NCBI GenBank assembly: GCA_900696665.1 | Contig: CAADGY010000245.1 | Location: 1 to 34,223, forward strand | Direction: 5' to 3' | Source of the DNA: an uncultured Acidobacteriota bacterium | Lineage (GTDB): Bacteria; Acidobacteriota; Terriglobia; Bryobacterales; Bryobacteraceae | DNA: 34,223 nucleotides | Shown: piece after piece, positions 7,821-15,780 of the stretch | Layout: every line of letters starts with the position of its first letter | How positions within the stretch are numbered: position 1 is the stretch's first letter | Notes under the pieces: model-generated | The model's database searches: none | What the model was told of the DNA's origin: nothing | What the model saw: the letters and a program-made list of their open reading frames with translations, nothing else | Made by a program: the position numbers and the translations under genes

Positions 7821-9146
7821 CTATCCCTTCCGAATCGCTTCGGCGTGGCGGTAGACTTTGCCGAATGCCGTTGCGATGTCCTCCATCGCGGCCTTGTCGG
7901 CCAGTAACACGTTTTGGCTGAACCAGAGGCCCTCCCGGGTCAAACGGTCGTTGGCAGGACACTGGTTCCGCTCGCGCCAGTTGTCAATCTCCTTCTTTGT
8001 GTACACCGCCCGCCAGGTGCGCGAGGCGAATGTATTTTCGAGAAACGGATCTTTGTTGAGTGGCCCGTATCCCGCCGAGAGGGGAATCCCTTCCGCACGG
8101 ACCGCCTGGATGAACCGCTCCCGCGGCAGGCCGGCGAATGCATCCGGATCGTACCGCATCATGTAGAGGTGATAGCCATTGCGCGTGCAGCCGCTGTACA
8201 TCTTTGCTGGCTTGACACCGGGCACTTCGGCAAGCAGTTCTCCCAGAATGGCGGCGTTCTGCTCGCGCGTTTTCGCCTGACCTTCCAAGCGGGTAAGCTG
8301 GGCCAGCAACAGGGCGGCTTGGAATTCAGCCATGCGAAGATTGATGCCGTTACGGCGGGGCGACGGGCCGGGAGCGGCCTCATCAAGTGTAAGGTAATGC
8401 GAGTGGAATCCGAAGGCGCTCTGGTATAGCTTCTCGTCATTTGTAATCACGCCTCCGGCTTCGCCCCCGGGCAGGTTCTTGAATTTCTGAAAACTGAAGC
8501 AGCCCAGGTTGCCCAGCGTGGACACCTTCCTGGTGCGCCATTCCGACAGATGCGCCTGGCACGCATCCTCGATCACCGGGATGTTGCGCTTCTTCGAGAT
8601 TTGGAGGATGCGGTCCATGTCGGCCACATTTCCGCCGAGGTGGACCGGCATGATGCACCGGGTACGCGCCGTAATGGCAGCCTCGATTTTGCCCGCGTCG
8701 ATCATCATCGATTCCGGGTCGGTATCGACAAAAACCGGCAACGCATAGTGTGCCGCGATGGAGTTGATGGTAGCGATAAACGTGTACGGGCTGACGAGTA
8801 CCTCGTCTTTCGGTCCAACTTCCAGCGCGTGAAGCGAGGCCATCAGCGCACTGGTACCGTTCGCGGTTGCGAGACAATAGCGGGCATCCATGCGTTCAGC
8901 CCAGGCTTTCTCGAAATCCCGGACATAGTGGCCTTCCCTGCGCCACCACTTGCCGGCGCGTAAGGCGTCGAGCCAGTTTTTCTCGTCGGCCGAAGTTGGT
9001 TGCGGCCAGGAGGGGAATCCCTTCCTGCGCACGGGTTCACCGCCGAGCAAGGCGGGCGGATCCTTCACACTTCGTCCGGGAGCCGCCCCTAAGACGGCGG
9101 CCGGGCCCGCACCAATAAAAGTTCGTCGCAGCAGTTCTCCTTGCAT
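7821..9146 (-). CDS. DegT/DnrJ/EryC1/StrS-family PLP aminotransferase with Tat-like leader
   Basis: This is a PLP-dependent sugar-aminotransferase-type enzyme of 441 residues. Family signatures are NGTSALMASLHAL (96-108), VIEDACQAH (192-199, Asp194 contacting the PLP ring nitrogen) and FSFQKFKNLPGGEAGG, where Lys223 is the likely Schiff-base lysine. The start at 9146 is chosen because AGGAGGAG (9157-9164) lies ten bases upstream; a start at 9179 would add 11 residues without such a site. From this start the protein opens with LLRRTFIGAGPAAVLGAA, a twin-arginine-type leader, which is unusual for a cytoplasmic nucleotide-sugar enzyme and suggests export or an ancestral export signal. No polysaccharide genes lie nearby, so the substrate is unknown. 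Confidence 0.88.
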   Translation of the reverse strand: MQGELLRRTFIGAGPAAVLGAAPGRSVKDPPALLGGEPVRRKGFPSWPQPTSADEKNWLDALRAGKWWRREGHYVRDFEKAWAERMDARYCLATANGTSALMASLHALEVGPKDEVLVSPYTFIATINSIAAHYALPVFVDTDPESMMIDAGKIEAAITARTRCIMPVHLGGNVADMDRILQISKKRNIPVIEDACQAHLSEWRTRKVSTLGNLGCFSFQKFKNLPGGEAGGVITNDEKLYQSAFGFHSHYLTLDEAAPGPSPRRNGINLRMAEFQAALLLAQLTRLEGQAKTREQNAAILGELLAEVPGVKPAKMYSGCTRNGYHLYMMRYDPDAFAGLPRERFIQAVRAEGIPLSAGYGPLNKDPFLENTFASRTWRAVYTKKEIDNWRERNQCPANDRLTREGLWFSQNVLLADKAAMEDIATAFGKVYRHAEAIRKG

Positions 9147-9193
9147 CGCTCTGGCACTCCTCCTATGATGTTTTGTCAACTACAACCTGGTTC

Positions 9194-9211
9194 TCGTCTT
9201 TCGTAAGACGA
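9194..9211. repeat. Short perfect inverted repeat
   Basis: TCGTCTT (9194-9200) and AAGACGA (9205-9211) form a 7-bp stem with a 4-base loop, extendable to 10 bp with one bulge. It lies upstream of the DegT gene next to transposase debris. There is no T tract, so it is not an evident terminator. It could be an insertion-sequence end or an mRNA leader hairpin. Confidence 0.4.
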
Positions 9212-9429
9212 AGAAACTGCTCTGCTTCTGATTTCCGCCGGAGCCGCCCGCTGCGATTATCTGGCTTGCAGAACCGCGCATGGAAGGCAAAGGCACGGCC
9301 GGGTTTACCGCGGCGCAATGAACCCCTGCCTGCAAGCACCATTCTGGCATCGGCTGAATCCGGCGGGCGGCGGTGCGGAAACCAGAAGCCTGGATTTCCG
9401 TTGGCGGGTCCCACAGCATCTTCATGATC

Positions 9430-9714
9430 CTCCGCAAGACAAACTCCGGGAAGTCTTTGAGAACCCACTTGTTCTTCAAGGTTTGGTAAATGATGCCGGG
9501 AAACTTGCGCACCAGGGCGACGGCCTTCCTCACGCCACACTTTGACTTGCTCATAGAACCGCTTCAGGTATGGGCTGTAGTTGGCTGCTATCAGCGCGGG
9601 TTGCGCCAGCACCGTGCGCAGCATCACCAGCGTGCCGCACGTTGGTGTCAGTGGCGCCAACTGTCCGTGTTCCCTATCCTTCATGCGCACCCCTGGAAGC
9701 ATATCCTTGGACAA
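9430..9714 (-). mobile_element. IS110-family transposase remnant (C-terminal, frameshifted)
   Basis: Two minus-strand frames together give the C-terminal end of an IS110/IS1111-type transposase. The first frame (from about 9714) contains LAPLTPTCGTLVMLRTVLAQ and then ALIAANYSPYLKRFYEQVK. The second (from about 9540) continues with KAVALVRKFPGIIYQTLKNK and DFPEFVL. These segments match the known order in this family (RYSPYL...FYE.VK...KA...ARK...IIY..LK). The join needs a frameshift at about 9525-9545. The N-terminal DEDD catalytic half is missing, so the element is inactive. The neighbouring bases 9147-9430 hold no recognisable gene. The call rests on memory of the family pattern. Confidence 0.65.
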
Positions 9715-10158
9715 ATTACAGCGCCGGCGCCTGTGCGCCGCGCGGACCGGTCTTCTCCACCGGCTGGCGGATCACTTTGGCCTGATTCGGCGGTCACCGC
9801 ACCCCTATGCGAGGCCGGCGCGCGCCTCAGGATGACATTCAATCCACAGGTCTGCCCAATCTTCCCGATGGGGTCTGCGTCCCACGAACTGCAACCGGCC
9901 TGGGATCTGTCTACCCCGGAAGTCCTCTCCCGGAGCTTACCGCCAATCGTCGGCCATGAGACATTCATCTCATCTCCTTTCCGCGGTTCCGTCTAAGAAC
10001 TGTACCACCGGAAGCGGGCAAGAGAAAGGGCTTCGCGCGAGGGCTTGCACTGTTGTATGGTGAATTCATACCGGCTGTGCGGCTTGACGTGCGCTTGTGG
10101 AGTGTCATGAGTGTATTTTCTTGCAGGCTGGATCCATACAATAAGGAGTTATTTGGGA
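9715..10158. other. Non-coding stretch with no recognisable gene
   Basis: The open frames here give low-complexity, Arg/Ala/Pro-rich translations typical of GC-rich noncoding DNA. It probably represents decayed insertion-sequence DNA plus the leader of the alkaline phosphatase gene. The only functional site I can support is the AAGGAG at 10143-10148 before that gene. No convincing promoter was found. Confidence 0.5.
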
Positions 10159-11202
10159 ATGCGTGTGTTTTTTCTGCTGGTTGTTCTCTCTTCCTTGAGC
10201 GCCGGTGCGGAGAAGGCTAAGAACGTTATTCTTTTTCTCGCTGATGGTACAGGTCTGGCAACCGTGAACGCCGCCAGCATCCATGGCTACGGTAAGCCGC
10301 AGTCGCTCTATGTGCAGCGGATGCCGAATATCGGGCTGTCAGAGACTTCGTCGGCATCGAATTGGGTTACGGATTCAGCCGCGGGGATGACGGCGATCGT
10401 GACGGGTCAGAAGACGCACAACGGCGTTATTTCGCAAGGGCCGGACGCGGTGCGGGGCGTCAAAGACGGAGAAGGGCTGAAGACGATTCTGGAATATGCC
10501 GAAGAGCGCGGCCTTTCGACCGGAGTCGTGTCTAACAGCAGCATGGCCGACGCGACGCCTGCCGCCTGCTATGCGCGGGCCAACGACCGGAAGAAGCAGG
10601 GCGAGATCTTCCTGCAGATCGTGAAGCCCCGGTACGGCGATGGTGTGGATGTCGTCATCGGGCCGGGACGGAAATCGATCCTCACGCAAACCGAAGCTTT
10701 AAACGTGGACCTCGCGAGCGCATTGAAAGAACGGGGCTATGCCTTCCATGACGATTTTGCGAGTTGGGATGCCTCCGATACGCAGCGGGTGGTGACTCTG
10801 TTCGACTCCGATGATTTCGATCTGGGTGAGGCCGTGAATCGCGCGGTGACAATTCTGTCGCGCAATAAAAAGGGCTTTTTCCTGATGGTCGAATCGAACA
10901 ACCACTCCAAGAGCCCGCAGAAGGATCTCGACCGGCTGGTGCGTTTCGATGAGATCATCGCCGGTCTTGCGAAGAATTACCGTAAGAACAGCCTGCTGCT
11001 GTTCACAGCCGATCATTCCTACGACCTCCGCTTGCCGTCCGGCAAAAAGGGTGATCCGGTTGCCGCGAATATGCGTTTCGATGGCTCCCATACCGGAGAA
11101 GAGGTCCTGATATCGGCCGAAGGGCCCGGCGCGAAGAAGATCCGCGGTTACATGAAGAACACCGACCTGTTTCGCGTGATGCTGGACGCTTACGGCTGGT
11201 AA
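10159..11202 (+). CDS. Exported alkaline phosphatase
   Basis: This 347-residue periplasmic phosphomonoesterase has the alkaline phosphatase superfamily motifs in order: LFLADGTG (Asp29, metal ligand), WVTDSAAGMTAIVTG (Asp72-Ser73, Ser73 the likely nucleophile), then LLFTADHSYDLR and FDGSHTGEEV with the late metal-binding Asp and His residues. The start at 10159 is preferred over an in-frame upstream one at 10111 because AAGGAG lies ten bases upstream and the protein then opens with a clean signal peptide (MRVFFLLVVLSSLSAGA). At about 350 residues it is shorter than E. coli PhoA (471 residues). No Pho box was identified in front. A dehydrogenase gene starts 10 bases downstream. Confidence 0.92.
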   Translation: MRVFFLLVVLSSLSAGAEKAKNVILFLADGTGLATVNAASIHGYGKPQSLYVQRMPNIGLSETSSASNWVTDSAAGMTAIVTGQKTHNGVISQGPDAVRGVKDGEGLKTILEYAEERGLSTGVVSNSSMADATPAACYARANDRKKQGEIFLQIVKPRYGDGVDVVIGPGRKSILTQTEALNVDLASALKERGYAFHDDFASWDASDTQRVVTLFDSDDFDLGEAVNRAVTILSRNKKGFFLMVESNNHSKSPQKDLDRLVRFDEIIAGLAKNYRKNSLLLFTADHSYDLRLPSGKKGDPVAANMRFDGSHTGEEVLISAEGPGAKKIRGYMKNTDLFRVMLDAYGW

Positions 11203-11212
11203 GCTGTCCCGC

Positions 11213-12091
11213 ATGACTGCGCCGTCGATCGGCTTTATAGGAGCTGGCGAGGCGGGACGAGTCCTGGCCATAGCAGTGCGGGATTCCGGCGCTTCGGTTG
11301 CCGCGTACGACCTCACGGAAAGCAGAGTCCGCGATGCCGGCTTACGGTTGCTTTCGCCGTCCGAATTGCTCGCAAGTTCGGACTTTGTTGTTTCTGTTGT
11401 TCCAGCACAGGCGGCCACGGAGGTTGCGGCCGCGTGTGCTCCTTTGCTGCGGGCCGGCCAGCTTTATCTGGATCTGGCATCCACCTCGCCTCGCATAAAG
11501 GTCGAAATTGCCACGCTCATTCAGTCATCTCCCGCCGAATTCGTGGAGGGAGCAATCCTCGGGGCCATCGGAATCACCGGTAGCGCCACCCGCATCGCGC
11601 TGAGCGGTGCGAAAGCACGCGATGCCGCCGGTACGCTGTGTTCCGCCGGTTTGAACACGGTATTTCTGAGTGAGAAGATCGGCACGGCCTCCACTTTCAA
11701 AATGCTGCGGAGCATCTTTTCCAAGGGAGTGGAAGCGCTACTGATTGAACTGCTTGTGACCGCGCGTCGCGCCGGTCTTGCCGGGGAAGTGTGGGAAGAC
11801 ATCTGCGACTTCATGTCAGCGGATTCGTTCCAGAACATCGCGGAGAATTGGGTCCGCACGCACGCCGTACATTGCGAGAGGCGGCGGACCGAATTGGAGC
11901 AGGTTGTAGAGACCGTCCAGGACCTCAAAGCCGAGCCCGTAATGACCCGCACCGTCGAAGCGATCTTCGCCCGTTCCGTCCGCCTTGGGCTGGAAAGTGC
12001 CTTCGCGGACCAGCCGGCGGAGGCCTCTGCCGTGGTGGAATGGCTGGAAAACAAGCTGCGTCAAACGGAAAACAGCGGCGCCCAAAGGTAG
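11213..12091 (+). CDS. NAD(P)-binding 6-phosphogluconate-dehydrogenase-type oxidoreductase with DUF1932 domain
   Basis: This 292-residue protein is a beta-hydroxyacid-dehydrogenase-like enzyme. The N-terminal Rossmann fold starts with IGFIGAGEAG and has a second-strand acid in AAYDLTESR. The segment STFKMLRSIFSKGVEALLIE contains the lysine expected at the helix joining the two domains. The C-terminal part (about 190-265, WEDICDFMSADSFQNIAENW) fits DUF1932, found in this oxidoreductase subgroup. The substrate is probably a small hydroxy acid. It follows the phosphatase gene by 10 bases but lacks an evident Shine-Dalgarno. Its last 31 bases overlap the 3' end of the convergent transporter gene. 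Confidence 0.85.
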   Translation: MTAPSIGFIGAGEAGRVLAIAVRDSGASVAAYDLTESRVRDAGLRLLSPSELLASSDFVVSVVPAQAATEVAAACAPLLRAGQLYLDLASTSPRIKVEIATLIQSSPAEFVEGAILGAIGITGSATRIALSGAKARDAAGTLCSAGLNTVFLSEKIGTASTFKMLRSIFSKGVEALLIELLVTARRAGLAGEVWEDICDFMSADSFQNIAENWVRTHAVHCERRRTELEQVVETVQDLKAEPVMTRTVEAIFARSVRLGLESAFADQPAEASAVVEWLENKLRQTENSGAQR

Positions 12092-13158
12092 CAGATCGCC
12101 GCTCCCACAAAAGCCATCGCAAGGCCCCAGATCATGAGATTCCGGAATAAAGCTGCCCGGTGCGAGCCTTCGGGGGCTGCTGCGACGCAAAGAGCGCCGA
12201 GCGTGGAGAGGGGAGATACGTCCACCAGTGCCGATCCGATAATGATGCTGATGGATAGCGCCAAAGGATCGACGCCGGGCAGATGCGCAGCCACTCCCGG
12301 AGCCAGAGGCAGAAAGGCCGGCAAGACCACGCCCGAAGTGCTCGAATAGGCGGAAATCGCGCCCGTAAGGAAGGCGATGATGCCGTGTACCGATTCCGGC
12401 GTCGCCAGGCGTGCAAGCAGTTGTTGAAACCAGGCGAGCCCCCCGGCTTTTTCGATGAAGCTGACGGCGGTGCTGATGCCGACAACCAGCGCTATGATCT
12501 TCCAGGGCATGTGTACGACGGCGTGCTTCAGGGAAGCCAGCCGCAACAGCAGGACTAGCGCGGCTGCTCCGAAAGCGGACCACCCGAGCGGCCAGTGAAG
12601 GAACGCGACACCGGCGATCCAGAGCGCAGTGATGAACAGCGTTAACGCGTGGCGAGGCTGCATAGGCGGCGGCGCCGGGACCGATTCCGCGGAACCCTTC
12701 CGGAACAAGGTCAGGCCGCCAAATAAAACGTAGGCGGCGATAGCCAACATAAGGTGAGCCGCACCGTGAAAAAACCACACGCGGAACTCGTGCCCCCCAA
12801 GTCCTTCCTGCGTCATCAGCGCGCTGACAATCGCGCCCACGGTAGAAAAGGGCGACATGTTGCCGGCGTTGGCGCCATTGCCCACCATGAGAGCGATAAG
12901 AAATGGCGGCACGCCGGCGCGAAATCCCGTATTCATCGCGAACGGCGCCAGAAGCGCGGTGCTCAGGATGGCGCCGGGCCCAACCATGGCGAGCAGCGCG
13001 GCGAGCAGAAAGAACACCGGAGGCAATAGCGCCGCACGGCCGCGGCACAGCCGGAGAGCCTGGCGCGCCGCGCCTTCCATTGTCCCGTTCGCTTGCGCGC
13101 AACCGAACAACAGCGTCACGCCGGTTAAGGTCACCAGCAGTTGCAGGCTGCTATTCAC
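12061..13158 (-). CDS. matC: MatC-like dicarboxylate (malonate) carrier, short N-terminus
   Basis: This integral membrane protein of 365 residues has about ten hydrophobic segments. The stretch TLLFGCAQANGTMEGAARQA, followed by LIALMVGNGANAGNMSPFSTVG, fits the MatC/SLC13-type ion-transporter family as I remember it. The start is taken as the GTG at 13158, which overlaps the TGA of the upstream ligase gene in the sequence GTGA; another GTG five codons upstream is possible. Family members usually have some 50-60 more residues and one or two extra helices before the TLLFG segment, so this copy looks N-terminally short. Coupling to a MatB-like ligase suggests import of malonate or a related acid for immediate activation to its CoA ester. 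Confidence 0.7.
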   Translation of the reverse strand: MNSSLQLLVTLTGVTLLFGCAQANGTMEGAARQALRLCRGRAALLPPVFFLLAALLAMVGPGAILSTALLAPFAMNTGFRAGVPPFLIALMVGNGANAGNMSPFSTVGAIVSALMTQEGLGGHEFRVWFFHGAAHLMLAIAAYVLFGGLTLFRKGSAESVPAPPPMQPRHALTLFITALWIAGVAFLHWPLGWSAFGAAALVLLLRLASLKHAVVHMPWKIIALVVGISTAVSFIEKAGGLAWFQQLLARLATPESVHGIIAFLTGAISAYSSTSGVVLPAFLPLAPGVAAHLPGVDPLALSISIIIGSALVDVSPLSTLGALCVAAAPEGSHRAALFRNLMIWGLAMAFVGAAICYLWAPLFSV

Positions 13159-14636
13159 TGACCTCGCTTCCACTCCGGCAGAAGGTGCTTCTGAATCTTC
13201 CCGAGTGCGGTACGGGGGAGTTTCTCCACCACGATGAACGCGCGTGGGATTTTAAACGACGCCAGATGCCGGCGGCAGGCCGATTCCAGGGCTCCGCAGT
13301 CCAGTTCTCCCCGCGCAACCACGTAGGCCACGGGAACCTCTCCACGCAGCGTATCGGCTACGCCGGCCACTGCAACCTCCGCCACGCCGGTTTGCTCGGC
13401 CAGGAACTCCTCAATTTCGCGCGGATAGATGTTGAAGCCTCCTGAGATAATCAAGTCGCTGCGCCGGCCCTGCAATGTGTAATAACCGTCGGGCGCGCGA
13501 ACAGCAATGTCGCCGGTCCGGAACCATCCATCGCGAAAAGCAGCGGACGTCGCATCCGGGCGGCGCCAGTATCCGGAGAATACATTCGAACCGCGCAGGT
13601 ACAGCTCTCCGGTCTCACCATCACCCACCGGATTTCCCTCGGGGTCAAGATTGCGTACCGAAACGCCTGGCAGCGGGAGACCTACACTGCCCGGGCGGCG
13701 CTCGCCGGCGTAGGGATTCGAAATGTTCATGAGCGTTTCACTCATGCCGTAGCGTTCAAGAATCGTATGCCCGTAGAGATTCCGGAACGCTTCGAGCACC
13801 TGCGACGGCAAAGGCGCGGAGCCCGAGACAAACAGGCGCATGGCCTCGCCGATGCGGCGTGCCGCCCGTTCTTCCATTTCGAGCAGGCGCACATACATCG
13901 TCGGCACACCGAAGAACAGCGAAGGTTTGAAGTCCAGCATCCATTCGGCAGCCTTGGCATGATCGAACCGTTCAGCCAGGCGCATACGGCAGCCGCTGAT
14001 CAGCCAGCAATGCAGGCCGTTGCCGAGCCCGTGCACATGGAAGAGCGGCAGTGTAAGCAGGAGACGGTCGGCGGCGGTGATCTGCCAGCACGAAATCAAG
14101 TTCAGCGCATTTACGGCGAAAACGTTGTGCGAGAGGATTGCTCCCTTGGATGCGCCGGTGGTCCCGGACGTGTACACGAGCGCCGCAGGCGTATCGCCGT
14201 CGGTAACAGCGACCCGACGGGTCTCAGGCTGATCCGCTGCCTCGCGGACCAGATCCTCCACCGGCCAGAGAGGCACGCCGTCCGGCACGTGTTCCCGATG
14301 TGTGCCGTCGCTGACCACCGCCACCGGTTGCGAATCCTGAAGAATGTGGCGGATCTCGCGGTCACGGTACAGGATGTTTACTGGTACGAAGATGATGCCC
14401 AGGCGCGTGGCGGCGAGGAACAGATCGATGTAGGCGATGGAGTTCGGCAGGTAGACGCACAGCCTGTCTCCTGCGCCGGCGCCGCGACGGGCAAGAGCAT
14501 GTGCCATTTGACACGCTCGCGCGTCTAATTCGCCGAAGGTATATGTACGGTCCCAGTCGAGCGCGGGTTCATCGCGCCGGAGCACCAGTGAAAGATCGAA
14601 AAGTTCGGGTAGTGTCAAGTTTCGCGAGTATAGCAC
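13155..14636 (-). CDS. matB: AMP-forming acyl-CoA ligase, malonyl-CoA synthetase (MatB)-like
   Basis: This 493-residue ANL-superfamily enzyme forms an acyl-adenylate and then the CoA thioester. Motifs: P-loop YTSGTTGASKG, the A5 motif LERYGMSETLMNISNPYAGE, the GWFRTGDIAV and GRRSDLIISGGFNIYPREIE hinge region, and the C-terminal PRTALGKIQK with the adenylation lysine. The A5 region with SNPY...RRPGSVGLPLPGV resembles malonyl-CoA synthetases more than general long-chain ligases, and the following transporter is MatC-like. The GTG start at 14636 has only a weak ribosome site. The gene is divergent from a Gfo/Idh/MocA gene, with 42 bases between starts. Substrate identity (malonate or methylmalonate) is inferred. 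Confidence 0.8.
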   Translation of the reverse strand: MLYSRNLTLPELFDLSLVLRRDEPALDWDRTYTFGELDARACQMAHALARRGAGAGDRLCVYLPNSIAYIDLFLAATRLGIIFVPVNILYRDREIRHILQDSQPVAVVSDGTHREHVPDGVPLWPVEDLVREAADQPETRRVAVTDGDTPAALVYTSGTTGASKGAILSHNVFAVNALNLISCWQITAADRLLLTLPLFHVHGLGNGLHCWLISGCRMRLAERFDHAKAAEWMLDFKPSLFFGVPTMYVRLLEMEERAARRIGEAMRLFVSGSAPLPSQVLEAFRNLYGHTILERYGMSETLMNISNPYAGERRPGSVGLPLPGVSVRNLDPEGNPVGDGETGELYLRGSNVFSGYWRRPDATSAAFRDGWFRTGDIAVRAPDGYYTLQGRRSDLIISGGFNIYPREIEEFLAEQTGVAEVAVAGVADTLRGEVPVAYVVARGELDCGALESACRRHLASFKIPRAFIVVEKLPRTALGKIQKHLLPEWKRGQ

Positions 14637-14678
14637 AAGGCGCGGACTACGCTCGTGTATATTGGCTCAAGGATTCAC

Positions 14679-15740
14679 ATGAAGCAGATTCACCGCAGAG
14701 ACTTTCTGGCCGGAACCGTCGCGGCGTTCGGTCCCGCCGCTCACACCGCCGGTGCGCAGCGTAAGGTTCGCACCGGGATCCTGGGCATCCAGCACAGCCA
14801 CCTTACCGGGAAGCTCGATGCGATGTACAAGAACCCCGCTTACGAGGTGGTTTCCGTTTGCGAACCCGATGAGGAGACCAAAAGAGAGCGCGGAGGGCTC
14901 GAACTGCTGAAGCCGTTGCGGTGGGTGTCAATGGACGAGTTGCTGAACGACCGTTCGCTCGATTTAATCGTGTTCGAAGGCGAAGTGAAGGACGCCGTGC
15001 CCTTCGGAAAGAAGGTGCTTGAAGCGGGTAAACACCTTCACCTCGAGAAGCCTCCCACAAACAAGCTGGAGCCGTTCCGGGAGATGGTGGAAATCGCGCG
15101 CCGGAAGCGGCGCAACCTTCAACTCGGCTACATGTGGCGGTTCCACGCGGGAGTGGACAAGGCGCTCGAAGCGTATCGCAACGGCTGGCTGGGAGACGTG
15201 TTCATGATACGGGCGACTATCAGCGCCGACCGCGATGCGGCACAGAGAGCTGTCGAGGCGCGCTATCCCGGTGGAACCATGTTCGAGTTGGGCGGGCACA
15301 TGATCGATCGCGTGATCGCCTTTCTCGGGCGTCCTACAGCCACCAAGTCCTGGCTGCGGCACGATACGCGGATCGACGACACGTTGAAGGACAACACGCT
15401 GGCTGTTTTCGAATATCCTTCAGCGCTCGCCTTAGTTGTGAGTTCGGCGCAGATGGCGGGCGCCGTCCCGCACCGGTCCTTCGAAGTCATCGGCACGGAT
15501 GGCACTATTCTGATCCAGCCGATGGAACCGTCGGCCACGCTGCGTATCTACCTGCGCAATGTCAAAGGGCCCTATAAGCAGGGCTGGCAGGAATTGAAGC
15601 TCCCGCCACAGCCGCGCTACGTAGCGGATTTTGAGGAACTGGCGCGCGCCATCACTTCGAATACCGCTCTGCGCTATTCCTACGATCACGAGCTTCTGTT
15701 GCAGGAAACCTTGCTGCGCGCGTCCGGCGAAATCCGCTGA
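14679..15740 (+). CDS. Gfo/Idh/MocA-family oxidoreductase with Tat signal
   Basis: This is a sugar or cyclitol dehydrogenase-type protein of 353 residues. It opens with the twin-arginine leader IHRRDFLAGTVAAFGPAA, followed by the Rossmann start RTGILGIQHSHLTGK, the conserved HLEKPPTN containing the EKP lysine, and the FELGGHMIDRV segment with the GxHxxD-type catalytic residues. The ATG at 14679 is favoured because AAGGA lies five bases upstream and the Tat motif comes directly after it; an in-frame GTG at 14655 would add eight residues. The Tat signal suggests a periplasmic enzyme folded with its nicotinamide cofactor. A sugar-acid dehydratase gene follows 40 bases downstream. Confidence 0.9.
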   Translation: MKQIHRRDFLAGTVAAFGPAAHTAGAQRKVRTGILGIQHSHLTGKLDAMYKNPAYEVVSVCEPDEETKRERGGLELLKPLRWVSMDELLNDRSLDLIVFEGEVKDAVPFGKKVLEAGKHLHLEKPPTNKLEPFREMVEIARRKRRNLQLGYMWRFHAGVDKALEAYRNGWLGDVFMIRATISADRDAAQRAVEARYPGGTMFELGGHMIDRVIAFLGRPTATKSWLRHDTRIDDTLKDNTLAVFEYPSALALVVSSAQMAGAVPHRSFEVIGTDGTILIQPMEPSATLRIYLRNVKGPYKQGWQELKLPPQPRYVADFEELARAITSNTALRYSYDHELLLQETLLRASGEIR

Positions 15741-15780
15741 TCCACCAGAGCCGGTGCGGCGCGCTACAATGTCGCTCAAC

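Noticed and set aside
9681-9968. Minus-strand frame containing NVILRRAPA
   Set aside because: This kind of string is a common spurious translation of intergenic repeats. No start site or domain supports a gene.
11816-13102. 428-codon open frame on the minus strand
   Set aside because: It is an out-of-frame shadow of the MatC-like carrier and is Arg/Gly-rich with no membrane helices.
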